This document shows positions 1 through 7,741 of a stretch of DNA of 54,893 nt, in pieces. The stretch is taken from the IMG/VR virus record IMGVR_UViG_3300037225_000166, positions 1 through 54,893 of that record; one strand, given 5' to 3'. Numbering within the stretch: position 1 is the first letter of the stretch; every line of letters starts with the position of its first letter. The stretch comes from a virus. The notes beneath the pieces were generated by a model. That model ran no database searches, was not told the origin of the DNA, and was given only the letters and a program-made list of their open reading frames with translations. The position numbers and the translations under genes were made by a program.

Positions 1-212
1 TTGTTATTCCTTTATTCAGGACTACGGGTATTGATACACTCACTTCTGATTTATATGTTACAACTTATGAAACTTATGGAACAGGTTCGAGTTTTGCTGA
101 TGCTGGTGCTTTAAGAAGCGGAGCTACTGCTTGGACTATTACTAATTTTACTGTACATATAACTAATGTAGCATTAACTTGTACACTTCCCACAGATATA
201 ATTATTACAGGT
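1..212. repeat. Terminal redundancy, left copy
   Basis: Bases 1-212 match 54682-54893 with one difference (A at 100, G at 54781; Asp versus Gly in the protein). The gene crossing the join stays in frame, so this is the overlap of a circular assembly or of a circularly permuted, terminally redundant phage genome. The sequence alone cannot tell these apart. Confidence 0.97.
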
Positions 213-1022
213 ACAACTACTCTTACAACTGATTCTACAACTGCTTTAACTACAAATATAAATGGATATTCATTAAATTTAAAAGGTAATATAACTACAG
301 TAGGTACTGGTGCTATATGGCAAGGAACAACTACTTTAACTCATACTGGAACAGGTACATTGACTACAGATGCTTGGAGTTTATTATCTAATCCACCTTG
401 TTATATTAAAACAGGTATAACAATAAATACAGCAGGAACTGTTACTTTTGGTGCTAATTGGGTTATAGGTGCTAATACTTGGACTTATACAGCAGGAACT
501 ATTGTAACTACTAATAATAATCTTTGGATTGTAGGTTCTATAACTTTAGATGTTCAGGTTATTACATGGAATAAGGTCCATTTTATTCCTCTAACAAGTG
601 CTGGTATTACTGTTACGCTTAGTGGCAATCTTAATGCTGACAGGTTTAATTTCTGGTATTATAAAACAACATTTGCAGGTGCTAAAGATTTAACTGGAAA
701 TTATCTTATGATGTGGGGAGGACAGACTGGTCGATGTGAAGCAAGTTTAGTAAGTGGTAGAACAATGACTATCAATACTGATATTGAATGTTTTGGTACT
801 GCTACATTTCATCCTAAAATTAGTGCTGTAACTCCGGGTAGTAAAGCAAAACTAACCTTTAATGGTGGCAATAATCAAAAGGTTATATACTGCGATGCTA
901 CAGATATTGATAGTAGTTTGGGGAATAAGATATGGTATCTTGGTGGTACAATAAGTAATAGTGATAATTGGGGGCAAAGTTTTAGTAGTATTGCTCCTGT
1001 GGCGATTGGAAACATAGGTTAA
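3..1022 (+). CDS. Beta-rich virion (tail appendage) protein, C-terminal part
   Basis: This is the rest of the gene that starts at 53961. The frame is open from base 3 and, across the circular join, gives about 580 residues. The protein is low in charge and rich in Thr, Gly, Asn, Ala and Ile. Short alternating-hydrophobic stretches separated by GTG- and TG-type turns are typical of beta-solenoid or fibre-like surface proteins. It lies after the fibre genes and before the lysis block, which fits a virion surface protein. No enzymatic motif was seen. Codons end in T much more often than in the neighbouring genes, which may mean it came from elsewhere. The specific function is not recognised. Confidence 0.8.
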   Translation, partial: VIPLFRTTGIDTLTSDLYVTTYETYGTGSSFADAGALRSGATAWTITNFTVHITNVALTCTLPTDIIITGTTTLTTDSTTALTTNINGYSLNLKGNITTVGTGAIWQGTTTLTHTGTGTLTTDAWSLLSNPPCYIKTGITINTAGTVTFGANWVIGANTWTYTAGTIVTTNNNLWIVGSITLDVQVITWNKVHFIPLTSAGITVTLSGNLNADRFNFWYYKTTFAGAKDLTGNYLMMWGGQTGRCEASLVSGRTMTINTDIECFGTATFHPKISAVTPGSKAKLTFNGGNNQKVIYCDATDIDSSLGNKIWYLGGTISNSDNWGQSFSSIAPVAIGNIG

Positions 1023-1066
1023 AGTAACTTTTAAATAAATAAAAATTAACAATTAAAACACAGATT

Positions 1067-1450
1067 ATGAAAACAAACACATTTCTAAAAGGATTGATTA
1101 TCACTATTGCAGCTCTTATCGGAGTTCAATTACAGACAGGTTTTCCGACTACTAATATTCAATGGATCATCTTTGGATTTACAATTCTTGGAACTATCTT
1201 AACCTATGCCGGTCAGCATGCCTGGTTCCCTTCTAATTCAAGCGCAGGTACTATCCATTGGCTTGACCTTATTTATGGTGCTTTTGTGGCTTTAGGTGCA
1301 GGGGTTTCCGATCTTCTTACTACTTTAGCAACTGCAACTGTTATAGATTGGACTGCTATTGGAAAGCTATTTTTATCCGTTCTGATTGGATATATTGTCA
1401 AGACATTTGCAACCAATACAGATGGTCAATTGATGCTACCGGATAAATAG
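1067..1450 (+). CDS. Holin-like membrane protein
   Basis: 127 residues with three or four hydrophobic segments (about 8-25, 32-47, 66-85 and 95-112) and a short charged C-terminus. Size, topology and position just ahead of a GH19 endolysin suggest a holin, the protein that makes inner-membrane holes and times lysis. The family itself is not recognised, so the call rests on topology and context. Confidence 0.6.
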   Translation: MKTNTFLKGLIITIAALIGVQLQTGFPTTNIQWIIFGFTILGTILTYAGQHAWFPSNSSAGTIHWLDLIYGAFVALGAGVSDLLTTLATATVIDWTAIGKLFLSVLIGYIVKTFATNTDGQLMLPDK

Positions 1451-1458
1451 AAAAACAA

Positions 1459-1881
1459 ATGCCAACAGAAGATAATGCACGTATCCGCTGGGAGCAGAAG
1501 GTAAATGATGCCTTAGAGCAACTTTCAAAGAATGTTTGTGATATTAAGAAAGATATGGCAGCATCAAGAAAGGAAACTATTGCGATCCTTGAAACAGTTA
1601 CCCGAAAAAATACTAAAAGAAATAATTGGATACTTGCTTCTTTTCTGTCTGCTATCATTGTCATGTTTGTTGCTATAATTAGTTATGTAAACACAGAACG
1701 ATCAAATGTTGCATCACATGAACAATTACAGGCTCAAATAGATAAAAAAGCAGCACGGAGCAAACTCAATTTTGCAGCCAGTTGGCAGTTGGCCTGCGAT
1801 AGTAATAAACAAAGGGCAAGCGCATATTATCAAATTATAATTGAACCTTCAGATATAACAAGGGGGGCAAAAGGAAACTAA
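1459..1881 (+). CDS. Single-span membrane protein with coiled coil, lysis block
   Basis: 140 residues. A charged helical N-terminus (1-53) is followed by one strong membrane segment (about 55-77, WILASFLSAIIVMFVAIISY) and a mostly polar tail. It follows the holin-like gene by 8 bases and precedes the endolysin by 2, so it is co-transcribed with them. A second holin component or a spanin-like helper is possible. The family is not recognised. Confidence 0.6.
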   Translation: MPTEDNARIRWEQKVNDALEQLSKNVCDIKKDMAASRKETIAILETVTRKNTKRNNWILASFLSAIIVMFVAIISYVNTERSNVASHEQLQAQIDKKAARSKLNFAASWQLACDSNKQRASAYYQIIIEPSDITRGAKGN

Positions 1882-1883
1882 TC

Positions 1884-2489
1884 ATGAATTTTGATTTATT
1901 AAAAAACATCATTCCGGATTCAGTATTAGCTCAATTACCTGATACTTGTCAAAAGTTTGAAATAAATTCAGGCTTACGATTAGCTCATTTCCTTTCTCAA
2001 TGTTCACATGAAAGCAATAATTTTAAATCAGTAGTTGAAAATCTTAATTATTCTGCAACTGCCTTAAATGCTATTTTTGGCAGGTATTTTCCTGATAACC
2101 TATCGTTGAAATATGCAAGGCAACCTGAAATGATCGGAAACAGGGTTTATGCCAACAGAATGGGCAATGGAGATGAGGTTTCTGGTGATGGCTTTCGTTT
2201 TCGTGGCCGTGGTTATATTCAATTAACAGGTAAAAACAATTATACAGGATTTGCTAATTATATCATTGATCCTGAAATTAAAACTAATCCTGATTTAGTT
2301 GCTACTAAATATCCGTTAAGTTCAGCAGCATTCTTTTTTTGGAAAAACAGCCTTTGGCAGATTTGTGATCAGGGATTCGATAATGAAACGATAACCAAGT
2401 TAACAAAGGCAATTAACGGCGGTTTTAACGGATTAAGTCAAAGAATTGATTTATTCCATAAATTCTACAATATATTACAAAACCTATGA
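1884..2489 (+). CDS. GH19 (chitinase-class) endolysin
   Basis: 201 residues with the glycoside hydrolase 19 signature. The first catalytic Glu is expected at E43 in HFLSQCSHESNNF, followed by ENLNYSA, the YARQPEMIGNRVYANRMGNG block and FRGRGYIQLTGKNNY. Phage GH19 enzymes cut the sugar backbone of peptidoglycan during lysis. There is no signal peptide, so export would depend on the upstream holin-like protein. Length fits a catalytic domain alone. Its end overlaps the next start by 4 bases. Confidence 0.9.
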   Translation: MNFDLLKNIIPDSVLAQLPDTCQKFEINSGLRLAHFLSQCSHESNNFKSVVENLNYSATALNAIFGRYFPDNLSLKYARQPEMIGNRVYANRMGNGDEVSGDGFRFRGRGYIQLTGKNNYTGFANYIIDPEIKTNPDLVATKYPLSSAAFFFWKNSLWQICDQGFDNETITKLTKAINGGFNGLSQRIDLFHKFYNILQNL

Positions 2490-3217
2490 AAAAATACGGA
2501 AAATTACCTGTAAGACACGATGAACGATCATTGATGTTTTCAACTTATTCAGCAGGATTACCAACTCCCCCTGTTTCAACTAATCATTTGCAAACAGTTT
2601 TTAACAATTTGAAAACAAATAATATTGCAAAACTATTCCCTATGTTAGGAAATGATCAATATGGAGATTGTACCATTGCGGGACTGGCACATCTGATAAC
2701 TCTCTATAATGGTCTTATTGGAGTTAAAAAAATACCTTCAAAATCAAGTGTTTTGACATTATATAAAAAATTAACCGGTGGACCTGATACAGGATTAAAT
2801 GAATTAGATGTTTTGAATTATATCTGTAAAAATTCATTTGATGGTGAAAAAACTCCTAATTATGTAACTATAAAAGATCATACAAACCATCTTGAAGTTA
2901 AGCAAGCTATTTCATTAGTTGGTGGCATTTATATCGGTATGAATGTTCAGGAAAATGCAGAAACCGATTTTGATGCACATAAGACGTGGACACCCGGAAA
3001 GCTAACCGGAGATGATCATTGTGTTGTTATTGTCGATTATGATGATACAACGCTTACAATTTTAACTTGGGGTGGCTTAATCTTGGGAACCTGGGATTGG
3101 TTTGATTGCACATGTGATGAAATACATCCTATTTTACCATTGGAAGCTAAAAACATTAAGTTTAATCCTCAATTCCCTTATGATCAATTAGTAAAAGATT
3201 TATCATTGATTAAATAA
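2486..3217 (+). CDS. Papain-like cysteine protease, lysis block
   Basis: 243 residues. NDQYGDCTIAGLAHLI holds a Gln-Gly-Asp-Cys nucleophile motif, and DDHCVVIVDYDD with the later LTWGG provide the expected His and Trp-Gly-Gly positions of a papain or C39-like fold. It overlaps the endolysin gene (ATGA), so the two are probably translated together. A role as peptidoglycan peptidase partner of the GH19 enzyme is inferred from position. A virion-associated protease is the alternative. Confidence 0.65.
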   Translation: MKKYGKLPVRHDERSLMFSTYSAGLPTPPVSTNHLQTVFNNLKTNNIAKLFPMLGNDQYGDCTIAGLAHLITLYNGLIGVKKIPSKSSVLTLYKKLTGGPDTGLNELDVLNYICKNSFDGEKTPNYVTIKDHTNHLEVKQAISLVGGIYIGMNVQENAETDFDAHKTWTPGKLTGDDHCVVIVDYDDTTLTILTWGGLILGTWDWFDCTCDEIHPILPLEAKNIKFNPQFPYDQLVKDLSLIK

Positions 3218-3225
3218 ACTTTATT

Positions 3226-3858
3226 ATGAATAGATTTAATGCTTATACTATTATTGCAGTTCTTATTTTGCTTGTAATTTTAATTTTCTCAATCCGGTCC
3301 TGCTCAAAAAACAAAAATCATGCAGGGGAGTTAAGCTATGAAAAATCTCAGCTTGTAATTGATACCGGAGTTTACAGGGATAACCTGGGTAAAGTTCACA
3401 GGGTTGTAAATAAAATTACAATTCAACGAAACACCTTACTAAGTAGTAACACAGAGTTATTGAGCAAAAATAAACTGCTTTTTGACATGGCGGAATATTA
3501 TAAAAGGTTATCAAAGAACAAAAATACAGGCACACTGATAGGAATAACAACCCAAACATCAAATACAGTTCCAATACCGGCACTTATAAAGATAAATGAT
3601 TCTTGTTTTTCAGGTCATCTGGACGATGGTTATTTGATTGGTGATTATATGCAGTGTACAAATACTCGTTATCTGGAATATAACATCTTTGATACTTTGG
3701 TGGGCTCAATCAATAACCGGATCAAAGAGCCTGTCTTCACATTTCATCCCTTTCATATCAAGCTATTCAATAGAACAGTGATTTACAAAGCTGATTTCAC
3801 TCTTAAGAATCCGAGATCGAAGATAAATTCGATTATTATAACGGATATTGTAAAATAA
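3226..3858 (+). CDS. Membrane-anchored spanin-like protein
   Basis: 210 residues. One N-terminal membrane segment (about 8-24) ends in RSCSKNKNH and is followed by a helical, coil-forming stretch (about 35-100) and a beta-rich C-terminus. Short N-terminal anchors with periplasmic coils are typical of inner-membrane spanins. It is the last gene of the lysis block. No separate lipoprotein partner was found. The call is structural and contextual. Confidence 0.55.
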   Translation: MNRFNAYTIIAVLILLVILIFSIRSCSKNKNHAGELSYEKSQLVIDTGVYRDNLGKVHRVVNKITIQRNTLLSSNTELLSKNKLLFDMAEYYKRLSKNKNTGTLIGITTQTSNTVPIPALIKINDSCFSGHLDDGYLIGDYMQCTNTRYLEYNIFDTLVGSINNRIKEPVFTFHPFHIKLFNRTVIYKADFTLKNPRSKINSIIITDIVK

Positions 3859-3861
3859 TAC

Positions 3862-3869
3862 TATCTTTG
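3862..3869 (+). promoter_or_regulatory. Promoter -7 box for the tmRNA
   Basis: TATCTTTG fits the Bacteroidota -7 consensus TAnnTTTG. The tmRNA helix strand begins 3 bases later, the same spacing seen between the box and the first structured base of the leaders at 4334, 6235 and 10148. Confidence 0.65.
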
Positions 3870-3871
3870 TG

Positions 3872-4124
3872 TTGTTATTTGAGTTTTTCTCTGGACGTGG
3901 GTTCGATTCCCACCATCTCCACAAGTATTGCCTACTTGGTTAACCAGTTACCTTAATACTGTAAGGCTTTGTCTGTTGAGCCCGAAATCAACAGTCTTTT
4001 TGGGGATGATTGGAATAGACAGGATAAGCGTTGATGATAACAAAGAATTGACACAGAATACAAAATGGCTGCTTAGTCAGTCATGAAACCCTCGATATAA
4101 GATATTGGGGGTTTTGCTTTTTAA
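3872..4124 (+). ncRNA. ssrA: Circularly permuted (two-piece) tmRNA
   Basis: tmRNA rescues stalled ribosomes and tags the unfinished peptide. The 3' half comes first. It has GGACG (3893-3897), a T arm with stem GTGGG/CCCAC (3897-3901/3909-3913) and loop TTCGATT, acceptor strand CATCTCC (3914-3920) and discriminator A3921. The 5' half follows 81 bases later: GGGGATG (4002-4008), then TTGGAATAGACAGG, like the tmRNA D region. GGGGATG pairs with CATCTCC over 7 bp, including G3.U70, the alanine identity pair. A second helix joins the halves (TTGTTATT 3872-3879 with GATAACAA 4036-4043), as expected for P2. The likely tag frame ends at TAG 4074 and reads QRIDTEYKMAA, with the usual Tyr-x-x-Ala-Ala end. 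CCA is not encoded. I see no room for pseudoknot PK1 before the tag. The resume codon is uncertain. Confidence 0.88.
4086..4122 (+). terminator. Rho-independent terminator of the tmRNA
   Basis: A 13-bp stem with G.U pairs (AAACCCTCGATAT 4086-4098 with ATATTGGGGGTTT 4102-4114) and a 3-base loop, followed by TGCTTTTT. It lies just after the tag stop codon. 4123-4298 holds nothing else I can identify. Confidence 0.8.
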
Positions 4125-4298
4125 GCTATTTTAAGCGTTTCTAAGCGTAGATAATTTCTGTCTATGTAAGTACTCAGTTCATAACTCAATCATTTAACCT
4201 TCATAACAGGGGTTTGTAAATTGATCTGTTTTCACTCCAAATAATATTCCCATTTTCAGGACAAAAATATTCCTGAATAAAAATAATTTGAAAATAAA

Positions 4299-4329
4299 TT
4301 TGTTTTTAACTACAAATGTAGTATATTTG
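4299..4329 (+). promoter_or_regulatory. Bacteroidota-type promoter (leader 1)
   Basis: TTTG (4299-4302), a 19-base spacer and TATATTTG (4322-4329) match the consensus -33/-7 pair of the primary Bacteroidota sigma factor. Transcription would start a few bases before the first leader arm at 4334. Confidence 0.75.
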
Positions 4330-4333
4330 CCAG

Positions 4334-4452
4334 TACCAAACTATTACAATTTCATGCGAAATCAAATCATTTTTCAAAAACATAGCACTCCCCGAAGCGA
4401 AATTCATTTCTCTGCATGGATTAGTTTGGTAACTTTTATCGTTAGGGGAGTG
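4334..4452 (+). promoter_or_regulatory. Structured 5' leader 1, A-B-A'-B' pseudoknot order
   Basis: Arm A TACCAAACTA (4334-4343) pairs with A' TAGTTTGGTA (4422-4431). Arm B CACTCCCC (4386-4393) pairs with B' GGGGAGTG (4445-4452), with a further GCGA/TCGT contact (4397-4400/4439-4442). The order A, B, A', B' means the two helices cross. B' is followed by TTTTATTA and ends 16 bases before the ATG at 4469, where a ribosome-binding site would normally lie. Confidence 0.75.
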
Positions 4453-4468
4453 TTTTATTATACTTATT

Positions 4469-4684
4469 ATGAAAGCTACAATCAATGAACAGTTTTTTAA
4501 ATCAAAGGTCAAAACCTGCAAGGAAGCAGGATTAACACATTATCGCATTATCGAGAATGGCCCTGAATGGGATGAAGCAATAGAATCCGGTTTTATGGAT
4601 TGGATGTTGAAAAACTACGAACATGAAACCCATCATTGTGGAACTGTATTTGTTTTTGACCTTTTAAATCCCATAAAGTTATGA
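4469..4684 (+). CDS. Small early protein behind leader 1
   Basis: 71 residues, acidic, with HETHHCG near the end. Not recognised. The ATG at 4469 is chosen because it follows the leader with the same spacing as in the other three leaders. The upstream in-frame region belongs to the leader. It overlaps the next start by 4 bases. Confidence 0.65.
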   Translation: MKATINEQFFKSKVKTCKEAGLTHYRIIENGPEWDEAIESGFMDWMLKNYEHETHHCGTVFVFDLLNPIKL

Positions 4685-4848
4685 ATTTAATGTTAGAAAT
4701 TATAGAAAAACAACAAAATAATCAAATTGATGTTTTGCAAAAGCAATTCCCTGATATCAAAAAATGTGATATTGAATTTATATTTTTAACAGGGCGTTAT
4801 TTTCAAAGTTTTACAGATTTAATAAAAATCTATGAAAAGTATCACTAA
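4681..4848 (+). CDS. Small hypothetical protein (55 aa)
   Basis: ATG overlaps the preceding stop (ATGA), suggesting translational coupling. The protein is helical, with a Lys/Gln-rich N-terminal half and an aromatic C-terminal half. Not recognised. Its coupling and its place in the early operon support it as a real gene. Confidence 0.55.
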   Translation: MNLMLEIIEKQQNNQIDVLQKQFPDIKKCDIEFIFLTGRYFQSFTDLIKIYEKYH

Positions 4849-4867
4849 TCAATAAACCTTAAACAAA

Positions 4868-5905
4868 ATGGAACAAAACTTAATTAAAATCGATCCGAAG
4901 GAATTTGGATTGGACGAAAATCAGGCTCAGGAAATTGAGCAACATTTCACCCCTGTAATTTCAGAACGTGAAAACCTTGCAATTATTTACAATGAACTTG
5001 TAAGCAAGGAAATGTCAAAAGAGCTGATTTTACAGGCTCATGATTTAAGAATGAAACTTGTAAAAGTAAGGACCAATACTGACAAAATCCATCAGGCACA
5101 AAAAGCCTTTTTTCTGGCTGGTGGCCGTTATGTAGATGCCTGGAAAAACAAAACAAAAATCGTTCTTGAATTGATGGAAGAAAAGCTATCAGGTATTGAA
5201 AATTATTTCATTAACATCGAAAAAGAAAAGCTCGAAAAACTCAAACAGGAAAGAATTAAAATACTTTCTGAATACATCGACACACCTGAAAGTTATCCAG
5301 TTGCCCAAATGTCAGAAGAAGCATTTAACAACCTGATTGAAGGTCAGAAGTTGATTAAAAAGCAAAGGATTGAAGAAGCTAAAAAGGCTGAAAAGGAACG
5401 AATTGAAAAAGAATTGAGAGATGCAAAGGAACGTGAAAGGATCCGTCTTGAAAATGAGCAACTGAGAAAGGAAAATGAATTGAAAGAACAACAGTTGCAA
5501 AAGGAACGAGATGAAACAGCAAGGTTGTTAAAAGAAGCACATGAAAAAGCCCATACTGAAAGTCTTAAATTAGCCTTAGAACAAGTCGAAAAGGATCGAA
5601 TTGCACAAATCGAAAGGGATAAAATTCAGGCTGAAAACGACAGGATTCAAAAGGAGTTGAAGGACAAGAAAGATGCTGAAATTGCAGAACAAAACAGGCT
5701 TGCTGAAATTGAAAGGCAGAAACAGATCGAACTTGAAAAGGCTTTAAAAGCTCCTGATAAAACCAAATTAACTGCATGGATTGATAATTTAATACTTCCT
5801 GAATTATCATTATCAAGTCCACAATCATTCGAAATAGCTCAAAACATTGATGCAAAATTCGAATCATTCAAGAAATGGGCAAAAGAACAAATTGAAACAA
5901 TTTAA
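4868..5905 (+). CDS. Coiled-coil protein of the recombination module (DUF1351-like)
   Basis: 345 residues. The N-terminal part (1-100) contains VRTNTDKIHQAQKAFFLAGG, and a long Glu/Lys/Arg coiled coil follows (about 110-310). Proteins of this type sit beside RecT/YqaJ recombinases in many phages, as here. The molecular role is unknown; binding to DNA or to the recombinase is only an inference. The coil has many KER-type heptads and no enzymatic motif. Confidence 0.65.
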   Translation: MEQNLIKIDPKEFGLDENQAQEIEQHFTPVISERENLAIIYNELVSKEMSKELILQAHDLRMKLVKVRTNTDKIHQAQKAFFLAGGRYVDAWKNKTKIVLELMEEKLSGIENYFINIEKEKLEKLKQERIKILSEYIDTPESYPVAQMSEEAFNNLIEGQKLIKKQRIEEAKKAEKERIEKELRDAKERERIRLENEQLRKENELKEQQLQKERDETARLLKEAHEKAHTESLKLALEQVEKDRIAQIERDKIQAENDRIQKELKDKKDAEIAEQNRLAEIERQKQIELEKALKAPDKTKLTAWIDNLILPELSLSSPQSFEIAQNIDAKFESFKKWAKEQIETI

Positions 5906-5978
5906 TTCACTCTAACTACTATTTAGAAATAATTGAAAAATAATTCATTATAGATAGTAATAATTGAAAATAATATAC

Positions 5979-5986
5979 TACATTTG
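5979..5986 (+). promoter_or_regulatory. Promoter -7 box
   Basis: TACATTTG within the longer shared string CTACATTTGTAAT, which recurs at 14554 and 31605 and nearly so at 24148. It drives the small gene at 6010. Confidence 0.65.
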
Positions 5987-6009
5987 TAATCATTTTAAAA
6001 GCTACAACA

Positions 6010-6195
6010 ATGAAAAAACCACCATTTCAAGATTGCGTTAATTGTAAAAAATATATTGATTGTCTGGATGCTGACACCGTTCATAGTTCTGGTTGTGATG
6101 AGTTTGAACCGGAACAAAGCGATGATTATTTAACCGAATTTCGGGAAATGCCTGATAGGTGGCACGAAATGCAGGAAAATGGAAATTTAATTTAA
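6010..6195 (+). CDS. Small cysteine-rich protein (61 aa)
   Basis: Contains CVNCKKYIDC followed by a third pair partner in SSGCDEF, a spacing that suggests a zinc site. The C-terminus is acidic. It has its own promoter. Not recognised. Confidence 0.6.
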   Translation: MKKPPFQDCVNCKKYIDCLDADTVHSSGCDEFEPEQSDDYLTEFREMPDRWHEMQENGNLI

Positions 6196-6224
6196 TTATT
6201 TAACCATATTTCAATAAAATTACC

Positions 6225-6232
6225 TATATTTG
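6225..6232 (+). promoter_or_regulatory. Promoter -7 box (leader 2)
   Basis: TATATTTG in the context CCTATATTTGTATTGTCTA, which is repeated almost exactly at 10138. The leader arm starts 3 bases downstream. Confidence 0.7.
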
Positions 6233-6234
6233 TA

Positions 6235-6342
6235 TTGTCTAAGTGTCTAAATCTATGATTCAAAACATTAAATTTAACGCCCCCAAATGCAGCAACCCAC
6301 TAATCATGGATTGTAAGACCTTAGACAAGTTGCATGAGGGGG
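6235..6342 (+). promoter_or_regulatory. Structured 5' leader 2, A-B-A'-B' order
   Basis: A TTGTCTAAG (6235-6243) pairs with A' CTTAGACAA (6320-6328). B has two parts: CCCCC (6280-6284) with GGGGG (6338-6342), and ATGCAGC (6287-6293) with GTTGCAT (6329-6335), separated by an AA/GA internal loop. A' and B' touch with no gap. TTTTATTA follows, and the start codon is 17 bases after B'. The frame through the leader is open, so an N-terminal extension from 6255 cannot be excluded, but leaders 1 and 4 argue against it. Confidence 0.8.
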
Positions 6343-6359
6343 TTTTATTATTTAATAGT

Positions 6360-7013
6360 ATGAAAGTTATTTTAGATTTAGGCTACTACCTTAAATCAGG
6401 AACTGTTTACAAAGACCATTACAAATTATATGAATGCCCTTTTTGTAGTAACCCATTTATAACTTCAGCGAATCGAATAAATTCAGGCAATACCAAATCT
6501 TGTGGATGCAACAAATCTAATGCAATAAGAAAGGCACAAATTAAGCATGGAATGGCTAGTGCTAGGATAAATAAGATATTTAGAGGAATGAAAGATCGCT
6601 GTTTTAATTCAAATAGCCCAAATTTTAAAGATTACGGAGGTCGCGGAATTACTATATGTAATGAATGGTTAAATGATTTTATGGCTTTTTATAATTGGGC
6701 TACAAATAATGGATATGATGAAAAATTAACCATTGACAGAATCAATAACGATGGTAATTATGAACCTAATAATTGTAAGTGGGCCACTAAATTAGAACAA
6801 TGCAATAATCAAAGGTTAATTAAGTCTACTAATACATCTGGATTTGCTGGCGTTTGTTTTTGTAAAGAACATAATAAATTTAGAGCTTCATTAGTATATG
6901 ATAAAAAACGATATTCAATAGGATATTTTATCACTCCACAAGAAGCTGCAATTGCAAGAAATATTTTTATAATTAAAAATAAATTTCCACATAAATTAAA
7001 TGAAATAACATGA
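6360..7013 (+). CDS. HNH endonuclease with AP2-type DNA-binding domain
   Basis: 217 residues from ATG 6360. A zinc-ribbon start (YECPFCSNPF, KSCGC) is followed by the HNH core (YGGRGITICNEW, LTIDRINNDGNYEPNNCKW) and a C-terminal AP2-like module (TSGFAGVCFCKEHNKFRASL). Free-standing enzymes of this family are mobile endonucleases that nick or cut DNA. A paralogue with a paralogous leader lies at 10272. The start after the leader is preferred over the upstream ATG at 6255. It overlaps the next gene by 4 bases. Confidence 0.85.
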   Translation: MKVILDLGYYLKSGTVYKDHYKLYECPFCSNPFITSANRINSGNTKSCGCNKSNAIRKAQIKHGMASARINKIFRGMKDRCFNSNSPNFKDYGGRGITICNEWLNDFMAFYNWATNNGYDEKLTIDRINNDGNYEPNNCKWATKLEQCNNQRLIKSTNTSGFAGVCFCKEHNKFRASLVYDKKRYSIGYFITPQEAAIARNIFIIKNKFPHKLNEIT

Positions 7014-7720
7014 ATGAGAAAATCAAAATTAGATGTTCTGCTATTGGCAAAATCATGACAGAACCCAGACTAAAATCCGACAAAGAATCTGGATTACTTG
7101 GAGAAACTGCAAAAACGTTTATCCGTGAAATATGGCTTAATAATAACTTTGGATATCGAGACGAGGTTGTTACTGATCCAATGCTAAAAGGGCATATTTG
7201 CGAGCAGGATTCTATGGCATTAGTTCAAAAAGTGTTGGGCGGACAGTTTAGGGTAAAATCTGACATAAATCTGGAAAATGAATATATTACGGGTCATTGT
7301 GATATTGATCAGGATAAGGAAGATTGCGTTGAGGACATTAAAACGAGCTGGGATATTCGTACATTTTACGAATCTGAAATGACAAAAGACAATGAATTCC
7401 AGCTAAGGGGATATTGCGGTATTCTTAAAAGGTCAAAAGGTCGCATTATTTACTGTCTCGTAGACTCCCCGACAGAAATAATTGTCGAACTTCAAAAAAG
7501 GGTATGGTTTAAATTTGGATGTGATGATCAGAATCCCGATTATCAAAGAATCTCACAACAAATAAAACTCAATCATACACCCTCTTTAATTCCTTTGGAT
7601 ATTCTTCCACTTGCAAAACGTATCAAAGTCTTTGAACTGACCAGGGATATTGAAATCGAAAATAAGATTTATGGTCAGGTTGAGAAAGCTCGTATTTATT
7701 ATGAATCATTAACAATTTAA
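7010..7720 (+). CDS. YqaJ-like exonuclease of the recombination module
   Basis: 236 residues with a PD-(D/E)XK nuclease pattern: KGHICEQD, then GHCDIDQDKEDCVEDIKTS (the Asp and the Asp-Ile-Lys core) and EFQLRGYCG. In the YqaJ family this enzyme chews one strand of duplex DNA to leave single strands for the annealing protein. The RecT gene follows directly. Role assigned from motif and neighbour. Confidence 0.78.
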   Translation: MNEKIKIRCSAIGKIMTEPRLKSDKESGLLGETAKTFIREIWLNNNFGYRDEVVTDPMLKGHICEQDSMALVQKVLGGQFRVKSDINLENEYITGHCDIDQDKEDCVEDIKTSWDIRTFYESEMTKDNEFQLRGYCGILKRSKGRIIYCLVDSPTEIIVELQKRVWFKFGCDDQNPDYQRISQQIKLNHTPSLIPLDILPLAKRIKVFELTRDIEIENKIYGQVEKARIYYESLTI

Positions 7721-7741
7721 TTCACTTCAAAAATAAATAAA

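Noticed and set aside
3893-3923. Ordinary tRNA gene
   Set aside because: Only the T arm and acceptor 3' strand are here; the partner strand lies downstream and the GGACG start is a tmRNA feature.
4288-4488. 66-codon ORF over leader 1
   Set aside because: Overlaps the promoter and leader; unlikely to be transcribed in full.
6243-6359. N-terminal extension of the HNH gene through leader 2
   Set aside because: The frame is open and similar in leader 3, but the same leader shape with unrelated sequence at 4334 and 12002 favours a non-coding leader. Not excluded.
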